From Synechocystis sp. PCC 6714 (GTDB taxonomy: Bacteria > Cyanobacteriota > Cyanobacteriia > Cyanobacteriales > Microcystaceae): DNA of 64,000 bases. How positions within the stretch are numbered: position 1 is the stretch's first letter; the number at the start of each line of letters is the position of its first letter. The DNA lies in assembly GCF_000478825.2 (NCBI RefSeq), contig NZ_CP007542.1, forward strand, positions 2,666,001 to 2,730,000, in the 5' to 3' direction. The notes under the pieces were generated by a model. That model was not told where the DNA came from. It searched no databases and saw only the letters and a list, made by a program, of their open reading frames with translations. A program made the translations under genes and the position numbers. Below are positions 8,594-18,946 of the stretch, in pieces.

Positions 8594-10021
8594 CTATTCA
8601 AGCCATTCCGTGTGGAAAAATTCTCCCCGGGGCTTATCGGTTCGTTCATAGGTGTGAGCGCCAAAATAATCCCGTTGAGCTTGGGTCAGATTTTGGGGAA
8701 GTACGGCCCGTCGATAGCTGTCGAAGTAGTCCAAAGAAGAACTAAAGGCCGGCACCGCAATGCCCATTTCGTTGGCTAGGCTCAACACTTCCCGCCATGG
8801 CCCCTGGCGGTCCAAAATACTTTGCTTAAACTCTGGGGCGAGGAGCAAATTAGCCAACTGGGGATTATCCTTGAAAGCCTTCTTAATCTTGTCCAAAAAG
8901 CCGGCTCGGATAATGCAACCGCCTTTCCAAATGCGTGCGATTTCCGGCAGATTAACGTCGTAACCAAATTCCTGGGAAGCTTTGGCAATTAGGGCCATGC
9001 CCTGGGCATAGGAACACATTTTCGAGCAATAGAGAGCGTCCCGTACTTTGGGAATCCAGGCTTCCACGTCACCACTAAAAGCTTTAGTGGGGCCCGATAG
9101 TTGGCTAGAAGCGGCCACCCGTTCTTCTTTGAGGGAGGACATTACCCTGGCGTTAACGGCGGCGTAAATGGTGGGGATAGGAACCCCTAATTCCAAACCG
9201 CTCATTACCGTCCAGCGTCCTGTGCCCTTTTGCCCAGCGGCATCGAGGATATAATCGATTAAATGGCCTCCCGTTTCCGGATCTTTATAGGCAAAAATGT
9301 CGGTGCTGATTTCAATCAGGAAAGAGTTCAACTCATCGGTCTGATTCCATTGGCCAAAAACTTCATGGAGTTTTTCGTTACTCAGGCCCAAGCCGTTTTT
9401 CAAAATGTCGTAGGCTTCGGCGATCAGTTGCATATCACCATACTCAATGCCGTTGTGGACCATTTTGACGTAATGTCCTGCTCCCCCTGGGCCAATGAAA
9501 GTCACACAGGCGGGATTATCGGGGTCCTCCACTTGGGCGGCAATTTTGGTCAGAATGGGTTCCAATTCTTGGTAGGCGGCCGGGGTACCACCGGGCATTA
9601 AACTGGGGCCTAGCAATGCACCCTCTTCCCCTCCACTGACTCCCATGCCAACAAAACCTAGGCCGGTGGCTTCCAGATCTTTGGTGCGCCGTTCCGTATC
9701 TTCATAGAGGGAGTTACCACCATCAATGATCATGTCTCCTTCTTCCAACAGGGGTTTGAGCTCATTGATCACCGCATCCACGGGGCCCCCAGCTTTAACC
9801 ATCACGAGGATTTTGCGGGGGCGCTCCAACAGTTGGACAAATTCTTCTACGGTGTAGGCGGCTTTGATATCTTTGCCCACAGCCCGTTCGGCCATGAATT
9901 TTTCAGTTTTGTTCGGAGAACGGTTAAATACGGCGATGGGAAAGCCTCGACTTTCCACGTTGAGGGCAAGGTTTTCCCCCATTACCGCCAGTCCGATCAC
10001 CCCAAAGGTTCGCTTATTCAT
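8594..10021 (-). CDS. gnd: 6-phosphogluconate dehydrogenase (decarboxylating)
   Basis: 475 residues from [21 protein letters not shown], with the NADP-binding GLAVMG fold at the start. The enzyme oxidises 6-phosphogluconate to ribulose 5-phosphate and CO2, giving NADPH in the oxidative pentose phosphate pathway used by cyanobacteria at night. The catalytic region [21 protein letters not shown] (residues about 127-147) and the substrate-binding [15 protein letters not shown] with catalytic Lys and Asn are present. The C-terminus GEFFHTEW is typical. Length agrees with the family. An ATG seven codons upstream would only add a short leader; I take 10021. It is transcribed away from ntcB's 3' end across a short gap. 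Confidence 0.96.
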   Translation of the reverse strand: MNKRTFGVIGLAVMGENLALNVESRGFPIAVFNRSPNKTEKFMAERAVGKDIKAAYTVEEFVQLLERPRKILVMVKAGGPVDAVINELKPLLEEGDMIIDGGNSLYEDTERRTKDLEATGLGFVGMGVSGGEEGALLGPSLMPGGTPAAYQELEPILTKIAAQVEDPDNPACVTFIGPGGAGHYVKMVHNGIEYGDMQLIAEAYDILKNGLGLSNEKLHEVFGQWNQTDELNSFLIEISTDIFAYKDPETGGHLIDYILDAAGQKGTGRWTVMSGLELGVPIPTIYAAVNARVMSSLKEERVAASSQLSGPTKAFSGDVEAWIPKVRDALYCSKMCSYAQGMALIAKASQEFGYDVNLPEIARIWKGGCIIRAGFLDKIKKAFKDNPQLANLLLAPEFKQSILDRQGPWREVLSLANEMGIAVPAFSSSLDYFDSYRRAVLPQNLTQAQRDYFGAHTYERTDKPRGEFFHTEWLE

Positions 10022-10206
10022 AATAGCTAGGTTAGATTGCACGATTGGGCAAGGTTAATTTCCTTAAGGTTACATCGCATTTTTTATTTGCTACTCCAGA
10101 GGGAAAATTTTCCCAAAAAAATTAGGTTTTTTGAATTAGTGAGTAAAAGCCTGCAAAGTAAAAATTCTCGGCCCGTGACAAACAATTGACGATCGCCAAC
10201 CCATTT

Positions 10207-11127
10207 TCACAGTGGCCCATGGCGATAATGGGCAACCACTAGGTCAAAAAAGTCTGCCACAGGGGGCATTTGCAAACGATCCACCGTTGTCACCACCGAT
10301 ACCTGCCGCCGGAAATCCTGGCGATCGCCAGACTCGGGGCAAAATAGATAGCGCACGGAAAAATTGGGATCATCCAGCACTGGTTTAACCAAAGATTGGG
10401 GCATCAGCGCAATCATTTCACTTTCTTGTACTACTCCATAAAAAGCTTCAGGAATATTTAATTCCAGGCTAACATTGAGGGGAATTTCCCTACGACTGAA
10501 CTCATCTTCCACCAAGCGGCGCATCCGGTAACCATCTTTAAAAATAACTTGGGGATAGGGGCCTAAATCCTGCCAAGTGATGGTTCTTTTTTCCTTCAGG
10601 GGATGATTACCAGCCATTAAAACGCAAATTTGCTCTTCATAGAGGGGCTTTATGGCCAAATCCTTAGTGTTAGTTAAACTGCGATGACTCATGACAATGG
10701 CTACATCCACCAAGCCGTCCTGTAAAACCTTCAACGCTCGGTCACTGCCCAGGGCCGTAACCCGTAATTGAATTTGAGGATGTTCTAGGCAAAACTTAGG
10801 CAATAAAGTAGGCAAAGAAGAGATGCAAACTGAATGGATTGCCGCCACACATAATTCCGTTTGTTTACCCTGAAAAAGGCTACTAATTTCTTCACTAGCT
10901 ATGTCCCATTCCTGACAAATTTTCCTTGCCCGCCGCAGAAATAATTCCCCCGCTACCGTTAGCTTAGCCTGGGCTCCCCGGTGAAATAGTTGACATTTAA
11001 GCGCGGATTCTAAACCCTGAATTTGCCTACTGATGGTAGATTGGGTCACTTCTGATTGTAATGATGCCTGCTGAAAACTGCCTAGTTCTGCAACTTTTAA
11101 AAAAGCCTGTAACTGTTCTAGTCGCAT
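10207..11127 (-). CDS. ntcB: LysR-family nitrate assimilation regulator NtcB
   Basis: 306 residues from MRLEQLQAFLKVAELGSF. The N-terminal winged helix-turn-helix (QASLQSEVTQSTISRQIQGLE) and the following co-inducer domain are those of LysR regulators, and the sequence matches NtcB, which enhances nitrate and nitrite assimilation genes together with NtcA in cyanobacteria. The frame extends 20 codons upstream to an ATG at 11187 that is almost touching GGAGA. The conserved LysR start favours 11127, which lacks a clear ribosome-binding site, so the start is open. Its neighbour pgk is separated by a terminator-like hairpin. NtcB identity rests on recognition of the protein and the pgk neighbourhood known from Synechocystis. 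Confidence 0.85.
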   Translation of the reverse strand: MRLEQLQAFLKVAELGSFQQASLQSEVTQSTISRQIQGLESALKCQLFHRGAQAKLTVAGELFLRRARKICQEWDIASEEISSLFQGKQTELCVAAIHSVCISSLPTLLPKFCLEHPQIQLRVTALGSDRALKVLQDGLVDVAIVMSHRSLTNTKDLAIKPLYEEQICVLMAGNHPLKEKRTITWQDLGPYPQVIFKDGYRMRRLVEDEFSRREIPLNVSLELNIPEAFYGVVQESEMIALMPQSLVKPVLDDPNFSVRYLFCPESGDRQDFRRQVSVVTTVDRLQMPPVADFFDLVVAHYRHGPL

Positions 11128-11238
11128 AGGTTGGTTTTCGGGGAAAAAGTGAGATAATAAACTCTTTTTAGCTATAGCATTTTCCATTTCTCCAAACTGT
11201 TATTGATGTACTTTTCTTCGGGCAATGATAATGGAAGC

Positions 11239-11276
11239 AAAAAAAGCGGGAGGACGAATTGTTATCCATCTTCCCG
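11239..11276 (-). terminator. Probable intrinsic terminator after pgk
   Basis: Read on the minus strand, CGGGAAGA pairs with TCCTCCCG (one mismatch) around a loop of about 14 bases, and a run of seven T follows at 11245-11239. It lies about 130 bases beyond the pgk stop and upstream of the ntcB start, so it would keep pgk transcripts out of ntcB. Confidence 0.65.
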
Positions 11277-11406
11277 TAAATTTCTGAGGAGTTTTTCAGC
11301 GTTCTAAAGTTAAGTGGTCCACAAATTTGAGTAAAGATTTTTTTCCATAACCTTGCCTAAAGGTCAGCGGGGAAATCTTTACCAAAACTAATCCCTTGGA
11401 CTAATT

Positions 11407-12609
11407 TTATTTGTCGTCCAAAGCAGCGATGCCGGGCAGAACTTTGCCTTCCAGCAATTCCAGACTAGCGCCACCACCGGTGGAGATGTGGCTCATTTTT
11501 TCCGCCACCCCCACTTTTTCCACCGCGGCTACGGAGTCACCACCACCAATGATAGTGACAGTGCCAGTTTCGGTTAATCCAGCCAAACTATGGGCGATCG
11601 CCTCAGTTCCCTTAGCAAATTTTTCAAACTCAAAGACTCCCATGGGGCCATTCCAGATCACGGTGCCACAACCTTCGAGGGCCGCTTGGAAGGTTTTAAT
11701 GGAATCGGGGCCGATATCCAGACCCATCCAACCATCGGGGATGGCATCAACGCTAACGGTTTGGTCGTTGGCATCGGGGGCAAAGTTATCCGCTACAACC
11801 ACATCGGTAGGTAACAGAAACTCTACGCCTTTTTCCTTGGCTTTAGCCATTAATGTGGTAGCCAATTCTAATTTGTCTTCTTCCACCAGGGATTTACCGG
11901 TGCTCAAACCCTGGGCTTTGTAGAAAGTGAAAATCATGCCGCCGCCGATGATCAGCTTGTCACACTTATCCAACAGGGTTTCAATCACACCAATTTTGCT
12001 GGATACTTTGGAGCCCCCCACAATGGCCACCAGGGGACGTTTGGGGGATTCGATGGCCCCTTGGAGGAACTGTAATTCTTTTTCGATCAGATAACCCGCC
12101 ACGTTGGGGCTGAGGAAATGGGTTACCCCTTCGGTGGAAGCGTGGGCCCGGTGGGCAGTGCCAAAGGCATCGTTAACGTAGAGGTCGGCATTGGCTGCTA
12201 ATGCCTTGGCAAATTCTGCATCGTTGCCTTCTTCTCCGGCATAGAAACGGAGATTTTCCAACAGAGCTACACCGCCATTGGGCAAGCTGGCAATTTTTGC
12301 CGCCACTTCAGCCCCAATGCAATCGTCGCATTTGACCACGGGTTGTCCCAACAATTCCCCTAGGCGATCGCCAACGGGGGTCAGGCGCATGCTGTCCACC
12401 ACTTTGCCTTTGGGACGGCCAAAATGACTACCTAAAATAACTTTAGCCCCTTTGCTGAGGAGATCTTTGATGGTGGGCAAGGCAGCCCGAATCCTGGTGT
12501 CGTCGGTGATACTGCCATTATCTAAAGGTACGTTGAAATCCACCCGCACAAAAACCCGTTTCCCCGCCAGATCCGCCTCGGTCAAATTGGCGATCGATTG
12601 CTTAGACAA
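11407..12609 (-). CDS. pgk: Phosphoglycerate kinase
   Basis: 400 residues. It interconverts 3-phosphoglycerate and 1,3-bisphosphoglycerate with ATP, serving the Calvin cycle and glycolysis in the cytosol. Typical blocks are [16 protein letters not shown] near the N-terminus, [10 protein letters not shown], the substrate-binding [28 protein letters not shown] and the nucleotide-binding [11 protein letters not shown]. The start codon is TTG at 12609-12607: no ATG or GTG is available at the family start, and a strong AGGAGG (12623-12618 on the minus strand) lies eight bases before it. The gene is divergent from the DUF2358-like gene at 12660 and probably ends at the terminator near 11245. Confidence 0.96.
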   Translation of the reverse strand: MSKQSIANLTEADLAGKRVFVRVDFNVPLDNGSITDDTRIRAALPTIKDLLSKGAKVILGSHFGRPKGKVVDSMRLTPVGDRLGELLGQPVVKCDDCIGAEVAAKIASLPNGGVALLENLRFYAGEEGNDAEFAKALAANADLYVNDAFGTAHRAHASTEGVTHFLSPNVAGYLIEKELQFLQGAIESPKRPLVAIVGGSKVSSKIGVIETLLDKCDKLIIGGGMIFTFYKAQGLSTGKSLVEEDKLELATTLMAKAKEKGVEFLLPTDVVVADNFAPDANDQTVSVDAIPDGWMGLDIGPDSIKTFQAALEGCGTVIWNGPMGVFEFEKFAKGTEAIAHSLAGLTETGTVTIIGGGDSVAAVEKVGVAEKMSHISTGGGASLELLEGKVLPGIAALDDK

Positions 12610-12659
12610 AACCTTTTCCTCCTAAATGTCAAATAAACTTAACAAAATTAAACCAGTCA

Positions 12660-13079
12660 ATGTTCCCGCCGACAATGGAAAGCCCAAAAATGACCCCCGA
12701 TGATAGCATTCTGACCATCCTGCAACGGGACTATGCCAATTTCCCCCGGCAGCAAACTTTCAGCATCTACGACCCAGATGTTTATTTCCAAGATCCCCTC
12801 AGTCAATTTCGGGGCTTGGCCCGTTACGAAAAAATGATCCAGTTCCTGGCCCGCTGGTTTCGGGCGATCGATTTACAATTACACGACATTGCCCAGGTGG
12901 AAAAACAAATCACCACCCGTTGGACATTAGGTTGGACTTCGCCCCTGCCTTGGCAACCGAGAATTACCATCAGTGGTCACAGTGAACTTACCCTCAACGA
13001 AGGGGGATTAATTGTTGCCCACATTGATTACTGGGACTGCTCTCCCTGGAATGTGCTGAAACAACATTTTCGGACTTGA
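12660..13079 (+). CDS. DUF2358-like protein (SnoaL/NTF2-type fold)
   Basis: 139 residues resembling the DUF2358 group of conserved plant and cyanobacterial proteins. The visible pattern is LQRDYANFPRQQTFSIYDPDVYFQDPLSQFRGL, followed by WFRAIDLQLHDI, TTRWTLGWTSPLPWQPRI and a C-terminal HIDYWDCSPWNVLKQ. The alternating strands and DPDVYFQDP are what one expects of an NTF2-like cone fold. No catalytic residues can be assigned. ATGs at 12660, 12675 and 12690 are all possible starts. It stands divergent from pgk and convergent with the RND transporter. Confidence 0.75.
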   Translation: MFPPTMESPKMTPDDSILTILQRDYANFPRQQTFSIYDPDVYFQDPLSQFRGLARYEKMIQFLARWFRAIDLQLHDIAQVEKQITTRWTLGWTSPLPWQPRITISGHSELTLNEGGLIVAHIDYWDCSPWNVLKQHFRT

Positions 13080-13105
13080 ATAGCCACAAACATTGACATC
13101 CTCTC

Positions 13106-16100
13106 CTAGCCATTCTGGTGGGGCGCTGGGGCTGGGCCCTGGGACTGAGTTTCCGGGAGAGGTTCCGATGGAGTTGATTCAGGGTGCAAAAGTTGCCCAC
13201 TGATGGTTTTGACGACAATGTATAAAATTGGCACCACAAATAGGCTGAGGAAAGTGGCCACCAACATGCCGCCAAATACTGCTGTACCTAATGCCTGGCG
13301 ACTACCGGCCCCCGCTCCAGTGGCGATCGCCAAGGGAAAAATACCAAAGAGGGTGGAAAGGGCTGTCATTAAAATGGGTCGGAGACGATCCTTGGCGGCT
13401 TCCAGGGCGGCCTTAGCAATGGGATAACCTTCCGCCCGTAGCTGATTGGCAAATTCCACAATCAAAATGGCGTTTTTACTGGAAAGACCAATCAACATCA
13501 CTAAACCAATTTGGCAGTACACGTCATTGGGAAAACCCCGTAAGGTCTGGGCTGTCAATGCTCCCAAAATGGCCAGGGGCACGCTGAGTAGAATAATCAC
13601 CGGATCAACGTAATTTTCATACTGGGCGGCTAGCACCAGAAAGACAAACAATAAACCCAGGCCAAAAATCAGGGGTGCCTGGCCCTGGGAACCCATCTCC
13701 TCCAGCGAAATGCCCGACCATTGAAAATCAAATCCCGGTGGCATTACCTGTCGGGCGATCGCCGCCATGGCATCCATCGCTTGCCCCGTACTAACCCCAA
13801 AGTTGGCAGATCCCGTAATGGCGATCGAGCGAAAAAGATTGTAATGGGTAATAATCGGCGCCCCCACATCCTGGGTCACCGTCACCAAATTCGCCATGGG
13901 AATCATTGTGCCTGACTCACTGCGGACATAGAGACGACTGATATCCTCCGGGCTACTGCGGAACTGCTCATCGGCCTGGAGATAAACCCGATAGGTCCGA
14001 CCCTGGAGGACAAAATCATTGACATAGCTAGAACCCAACGCCGTTTCCATGGTCTGGAAAATTTGGTCCACCGGCACCCCTAAGCTTTTAGCTTTGTTGC
14101 GATTGACATTGACAATTAACTGGGGATTATTGGCTTGGAAAGTACTAAATACCCTGGTTAAAGCCGGATTTTGGTTGGCGGCGCCGAGGATTTCTCCCAT
14201 GGTACCCACCATAGTATCCAGCTCACTATTGACCCGTAAATCTTGTAACTGAAAGTCAAAACCGCCAAATTGCCCTAAACCCCGAATAGGAGGAGGGTTA
14301 ATGGGAATAATATTAGCCTCAGGAATTTGGGAAAATTTACCAAACATCTGGCCGATAATAGCCTGGACGGATTGGTTCGGGGCAGTCCTTTCCGCCCAGG
14401 GCTTGAGGCGGCTAAAAATAATCCCTTGGTTGGGGCTATTGCCACTAAAGCTAAACCCCCCCACCGCAAACGTAGCTGTAATTTCCGGCACCGCTAGCAA
14501 TTCCTTTTCCACCTGGGCCATTACCCGGCTAGTGTACTGGAGGGAAACCCCCTGGGGAGCTTGGATGATGGTGATGAAATAACCTTGGTCTTCCTCCGGT
14601 AAAAACGCGGTGGGGACAGTAATGTAAAGCCAAGCGGTGGCGCCAATCAATAATGCAAATACCCCAATTACCCACATCCGAAAATTGATCAATTTAGCTA
14701 ACGCATCACCGTAGCTATTTTTGACAATGTCTAGTACCCGGTTAAACCAATTGAAAAAGCCCGCAATAAAAGCCGGTGGTTCTTGGCCTTCCCGCAGTAA
14801 CAAAGCACAGAGGGACGGGGTGAGGGTCAGGGCCAGAAAAGTGGAAAGGAGAATGGAAAAAGCGATGGTGAGGGCAAATTGTTGATATAAAGCCCCCGTG
14901 GTGCCGGGGAAAAAAGCCACCGGAATAAACACCGCCATCAACACTAAAGAAGTGGCAATTACTGCCCCCGTTAATTCCCCCATGGCCTCCTGGGCTGCTT
15001 CCTGGGGATCTTCGTGTTTCACTTTGATAAAACGGCTAATTTGCTCCACCACAATGATGGCATCATCCACCACTAGCCCCGTGGCCAGGGTTAAACCAAA
15101 CAGGGTCAAACTGTTAATGGAAAAGTTAAAGACCTTGACAAAAGCAAAGGTGCCAATTAGTGCCAGGGGAATGGTTAAAGCGGGGATTAAAGCTGATCGC
15201 CAATCCTGGAGAAAAACGAGAATTACGAGAATTACTAGAACCACGGCGATGAGCAGGGTTTCCACCACTTCTGAGAGGGACTCCTGCACAAATTCAGTGG
15301 TATCAAAGGCAACGTTATATTCAATGCCTTCGGGAAAGTTTTGGGCTAAACGGGCCATTTCGTCCCTGACCAAGCGGGCTACTTCCAAGGCATTACTGTC
15401 CAACAGTTGATAAATGCCTAACCCCACCGCTTCCTGACCTCGAAAGCGTAGAAAACTGCTGTAGTTTTGAGCCCCCAATTCCACCCGACCAATATCCTTA
15501 AACCTGACCACAGAGCCGTTGGCCCCGGATTTAACAATTAAGTTTTCAAAGTCATTTACGTCCGTTAACTGACTACTAGCCAAAAGGTCTAGCTGATACT
15601 CTTGCCCCGGCGGTGCGGGTTCCGCTCCAATTTGCCCAGCCCCCACCTGTAAATTCTGTTCCTGCAGAGCCCGACTTAGATCCGCCATGGTCAATTGTTG
15701 GGCAGCCAATTTCATTGGATCTACCCAGAGGCGCATGGCATAGAGCCTTTCCCCAAAAATGCGTACATCCCCCACCCCTTCCAGCCGGCGGATGGGATCC
15801 ACCAGATAGCGATCAGCGTAGTTACTTAGGAAAATGTTGTCGTACTGGCCATTGGGGCTAGTGATGCCAATACCCAACAGGAGAGCGTTGGATTCTTTGT
15901 TAACCCTAATGCCCGTTCTTCTCACTGCTTCGGGCAGTTGGGGTTCCGCTAGGGCCACCCGATTTTGCACATCAACGGCGGCAATGTCTTTATTTTGACT
16001 CCGGTCAAAGGTAACGGTAATGCTACTGGTGCCATCATTACTACTGGTGGAGGAAATGTAGCGCATCCCCTGCACCCCGTTGATCTGCCGTTCTAAAATG

Positions 16101-16291
16101 TCGGTGACGGCCCTTTCCACCACTTCCGCATTGGCACCGCTGTAGTTGGAACTAACCTGAATTGTGGTCGGGGCTACTTCCGGAAATTGGGCGATCGGCA
16201 AGCTAAAAATGCTGATTGTCCCCACCAGCAGGATGATGATGGCGCAAACGCTGGAGAAAACAGGGCGTTTAATGAAAAAATCAACAAACAT
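13106..16291 (-). CDS. RND-family multidrug efflux transporter (HAE1/AcrB type)
   Basis: 1061 residues from MFVDFFIKRPVFSSVCAIIILLVG, the standard AcrB-type start with the first membrane helix. Two repeats of one plus five helices with large periplasmic loops are apparent. The proton-relay pair is in GLVVDDAIIVVE (two adjacent Asp, about residue 405) and the relay Lys in GLSSKNAILIVEF (about residue 940). Such pumps use the proton gradient to expel lipophilic compounds from the inner membrane and periplasm through an outer-membrane channel. The C-terminal tail is proline-rich. No membrane-fusion or TolC partner is adjacent, so it must borrow them from elsewhere. An upstream in-frame ATG at 16321 adds ten residues and is less likely. 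Confidence 0.92.
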   Translation of the reverse strand: MFVDFFIKRPVFSSVCAIIILLVGTISIFSLPIAQFPEVAPTTIQVSSNYSGANAEVVERAVTDILERQINGVQGMRYISSTSSNDGTSSITVTFDRSQNKDIAAVDVQNRVALAEPQLPEAVRRTGIRVNKESNALLLGIGITSPNGQYDNIFLSNYADRYLVDPIRRLEGVGDVRIFGERLYAMRLWVDPMKLAAQQLTMADLSRALQEQNLQVGAGQIGAEPAPPGQEYQLDLLASSQLTDVNDFENLIVKSGANGSVVRFKDIGRVELGAQNYSSFLRFRGQEAVGLGIYQLLDSNALEVARLVRDEMARLAQNFPEGIEYNVAFDTTEFVQESLSEVVETLLIAVVLVILVILVFLQDWRSALIPALTIPLALIGTFAFVKVFNFSINSLTLFGLTLATGLVVDDAIIVVEQISRFIKVKHEDPQEAAQEAMGELTGAVIATSLVLMAVFIPVAFFPGTTGALYQQFALTIAFSILLSTFLALTLTPSLCALLLREGQEPPAFIAGFFNWFNRVLDIVKNSYGDALAKLINFRMWVIGVFALLIGATAWLYITVPTAFLPEEDQGYFITIIQAPQGVSLQYTSRVMAQVEKELLAVPEITATFAVGGFSFSGNSPNQGIIFSRLKPWAERTAPNQSVQAIIGQMFGKFSQIPEANIIPINPPPIRGLGQFGGFDFQLQDLRVNSELDTMVGTMGEILGAANQNPALTRVFSTFQANNPQLIVNVNRNKAKSLGVPVDQIFQTMETALGSSYVNDFVLQGRTYRVYLQADEQFRSSPEDISRLYVRSESGTMIPMANLVTVTQDVGAPIITHYNLFRSIAITGSANFGVSTGQAMDAMAAIARQVMPPGFDFQWSGISLEEMGSQGQAPLIFGLGLLFVFLVLAAQYENYVDPVIILLSVPLAILGALTAQTLRGFPNDVYCQIGLVMLIGLSSKNAILIVEFANQLRAEGYPIAKAALEAAKDRLRPILMTALSTLFGIFPLAIATGAGAGSRQALGTAVFGGMLVATFLSLFVVPILYIVVKTISGQLLHPESTPSEPLPETQSQGPAPAPHQNG

Positions 16292-16425
16292 GGCAGGGAA
16301 AAGGGCAATTGGTTGGCACAAACCGGCTCAATCTCCAGCCGATTCTGCCACATTGTTACATACCTTTAACAATTGCCTAACCTTCTTTGGGTTGATCTTC
16401 AGCCCCACAGGATTTCAGTTTGATA

Positions 16426-17511
16426 TTACGCTAACGTTGCCTTGATAACTTCGTCGGTGGCGGCATCACTGATAGTTACTTCACCGATCGCCGTCGGGAG
16501 AATAAAGCGAACTTTACCCGCTTTGACTTTTTTGTCGTGCAGTAAACTTGCCAGTAAGTCATCCACTGCCAAACTCTGGGGAATCTCAGTGGGTAACTTA
16601 GTTTTAAGCAATAATTGCCGTTGGCGATCGCCTAGGGATTGGTCACAAAGTCCTAGGTAATGGGCAATTTTGGCCGCCGCTTCCATGCCAATGCCCACCG
16701 CTTCTCCGTGATTGATTACCCCGTAGCCCGTTAAACTTTCCACCCCATGGCCAATGGTGTGACCGTAGTTAAGAATGGCCCGTAACCCCGCTTCCTTTTC
16801 ATCTTGACTAACCACATCCACCTTGGCTTGGCAGGACCGTTGGATAATTTGCGTCAGTAATTCCGCCGGTAGGCGATCGATACCGGATAAATCTTCCGCT
16901 TCTTCCAGAGCAGTAAATAAATCTGGATCCCAAATTACCCCGTATTTAATTACTTCCGCCATGCCAGCCCGAAATTCCCGCTCCGGCAAAGTTTTTAACA
17001 CAAGGGGGTCAATGTACACCAGTCGTGGCTGGTAAAAAGCGCCAATTAAATTTTTGCCCTGGGGATGGTTTACTCCGGTTTTGCCACCAATGGAGGCATC
17101 GACCATAGCCAATAAAGAGGTTGGCACTTGCACAAAGTTGATACCCCGGAGCCAAGTGGCCGCCCCAAAGCCTGTCATATCGCCAATGACGCCTCCCCCC
17201 AGGGCAACCATGGTGGAATTTCGTTCCAAATTGGCTGCAAAAACGGCATCGTAAAGCCCGTTGATGGAAGCAAGGGTTTTATGGGTTTCCCCGGCGGGAA
17301 TCAAATGTTGAAAAACCTCATATCCCTCTCGTTTTAGGGCTTGGATGACAACTTCGCCATAGTGGTCATAAATTTCGGGGTTGGACACCACCATGATTTT
17401 TTTGCCCAAAGCTAGGGGGGCTAAATGGCCCGCTATTTCCCCTAAACTCCCCGGGGCGATTTGCACTTGATAGGGGGACTGGGGCAGAGGAACGGAGATG
17501 GTGGTAGCCAT
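16426..17511 (-). CDS. aroB: 3-dehydroquinate synthase
   Basis: 361 residues. AroB cyclises DAHP to 3-dehydroquinate, the second step of the shikimate pathway, using NAD+ and a divalent metal. The NAD-binding and active-site blocks are clear: [18 protein letters not shown], then [26 protein letters not shown] with its catalytic Lys, [10 protein letters not shown] with the metal Glu, and [13 protein letters not shown] and [10 protein letters not shown] with metal His residues. An alternative ATG five codons upstream is possible; the chosen start gives the family's length. The gene is divergent from petL with about 80 bases between, and the RND gene lies downstream on the same strand. Confidence 0.96.
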   Translation of the reverse strand: MATTISVPLPQSPYQVQIAPGSLGEIAGHLAPLALGKKIMVVSNPEIYDHYGEVVIQALKREGYEVFQHLIPAGETHKTLASINGLYDAVFAANLERNSTMVALGGGVIGDMTGFGAATWLRGINFVQVPTSLLAMVDASIGGKTGVNHPQGKNLIGAFYQPRLVYIDPLVLKTLPEREFRAGMAEVIKYGVIWDPDLFTALEEAEDLSGIDRLPAELLTQIIQRSCQAKVDVVSQDEKEAGLRAILNYGHTIGHGVESLTGYGVINHGEAVGIGMEAAAKIAHYLGLCDQSLGDRQRQLLLKTKLPTEIPQSLAVDDLLASLLHDKKVKAGKVRFILPTAIGEVTISDAATDEVIKATLA

Positions 17512-17592
17512 AAGTTGCTGGTTCAATCGGCGGCGCTGGATCGTACAATAGCAAACAATTACAACGTTTTTATCAAAGCGAGGAACAAAATT

Positions 17593-17691
17593 ATGGCCGC
17601 TGGTGTTGGTATTTTTATTGGTTATATTGCTGTTTTTACGGGAGTAACTTTGGGTCTCCTATATGGTCTGCGCTTTGTCAAGCTAATTTAA
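17593..17691 (+). CDS. petL: Cytochrome b6f complex subunit PetL (32 residues)
   Basis: A 32-residue single-helix protein: short N-terminus, one hydrophobic segment ([20 protein letters not shown]) and a C-terminal RFVKLI. PetL subunits are 31-32 residues long and end in a comparable aromatic/basic-KLI signature. PetL is a peripheral thylakoid membrane subunit that stabilises the b6f dimer. A GAGG lies about eight bases before the ATG, supporting translation. The frame is open further upstream but that extension overlaps the divergent aroB leader. Identification is from recognition of this small family; another one-helix photosynthetic protein is the main alternative. Confidence 0.75.
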   Translation: MAAGVGIFIGYIAVFTGVTLGLLYGLRFVKLI

Positions 17692-17931
17692 TAAATCTTC
17701 AAGTCTTCAATTGCCCAATTAATTAAGAACTGGTGTCAGGGCTTTCCCCAAACTTTTTCGTAGGGATGATCGACTTCAAGCTTGTTTCCAACGGAATTGT
17801 TTCGGGCGATCGCCACTGTTTGCAACCAGTTCTTGGGCAGTAAAAATTGGGTAAAACCGAAAGAAATTAGAAATTTCTAAATTTATTCTTATCTAATCAA
17901 ACTAAATTAATCAAAATATTTAAGCATCACC

Positions 17932-18915
17932 ATGTTCCCCACCATCCGTCCCCGTCGTCTGCGCCAAACTGATGTTCTTCGCCGCATGGTTAGGGAAAAT
18001 ACCCTCACCGTCAATGATTTGATTTATCCTCTGTTTGCCGTGCCCGGTAGCAGTGTCGCCAAGGAAGTGGTTTCCATGCCGGGGGTTTACCAACTGTCGG
18101 TGGATAAAATTGTTGACGAAGCCAAAGAAGTGCGGGATTTAGGCATTCCGGCCATCATTTTATTTGGTATTCCCGAAGATAAGGACACCGATGCCACCGG
18201 AGCTTGGCATGATTGCGGCATTGTCCAAAAGGCCACAGAAGCAGTGAAGAAAGCAGTGCCGGATTTGGTGGTGATTGTCGATACCTGTTTGTGTGAATAT
18301 ACCGACCATGGCCACTGTGGTTATCTACAAACGGGGGATTTAACCGGCCGGGTATTAAACGATCCCACCCTGGAATTATTGAAAAAAACCGCTGTTTCCC
18401 AGGCCAATGCCGGGGCAGATATTATTGCACCTTCGGGGATGATGGATGGTTTTGTCCAGGCCATTCGGGAAGCTTTGGATGACCATGATTTCCAAAATAT
18501 CCCCATTCTTTCCTATGCGGCTAAGTATGCTTCGGCCTATTACGGCCCCTTCCGGGATGCGGCAGATTCCTCTCCCCAATTTGGCGATCGCCGGACGTAC
18601 CAGATGGACCCGGGTAATAGTCGGGAAGCGTTGAAAGAAGTGGAGTTGGATTTGCTCGAAGGAGCGGACATGGTCATGGTCAAACCAGCTTTGTCCTACA
18701 TGGATATTATTTGGCGCATTAAGGAAATGACCAATCTGCCGGTGGCGGCCTACAACGTTTCTGGGGAATATTCCATGGTTAAGGCAGCCGCCCTAAACGG
18801 TTGGATCGACGAACAAAAAGTTACCCTGGAAACCCTCACCAGTTTTAAACGGGCGGGGGCAGATCTAATTTTGACCTACCACGCCAAGGATGCGGCCCGC
18901 TGGCTACAGGGTTAA
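17932..18915 (+). CDS. hemB: Porphobilinogen synthase (delta-aminolevulinate dehydratase)
   Basis: 327 residues. HemB condenses two 5-aminolevulinate molecules to porphobilinogen for heme, chlorophyll and bilin synthesis. The metal-site region [15 protein letters not shown] (about residues 119-133) keeps the Cys residues of the zinc-type site, and the Schiff-base Lys residues lie in [17 protein letters not shown] and in [10 protein letters not shown]. Length matches the family. About 240 bases separate it from petL upstream; that gap is AT-rich just before the ATG and probably holds the promoter. The broken Uma2 gene follows 31 bases downstream on the same strand and may share the transcript. 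Confidence 0.96.
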   Translation: MFPTIRPRRLRQTDVLRRMVRENTLTVNDLIYPLFAVPGSSVAKEVVSMPGVYQLSVDKIVDEAKEVRDLGIPAIILFGIPEDKDTDATGAWHDCGIVQKATEAVKKAVPDLVVIVDTCLCEYTDHGHCGYLQTGDLTGRVLNDPTLELLKKTAVSQANAGADIIAPSGMMDGFVQAIREALDDHDFQNIPILSYAAKYASAYYGPFRDAADSSPQFGDRRTYQMDPGNSREALKEVELDLLEGADMVMVKPALSYMDIIWRIKEMTNLPVAAYNVSGEYSMVKAAALNGWIDEQKVTLETLTSFKRAGADLILTYHAKDAARWLQG

Positions 18916-18946
18916 GCTAACAAAAGCGTGACATGGAGAACTGGCC

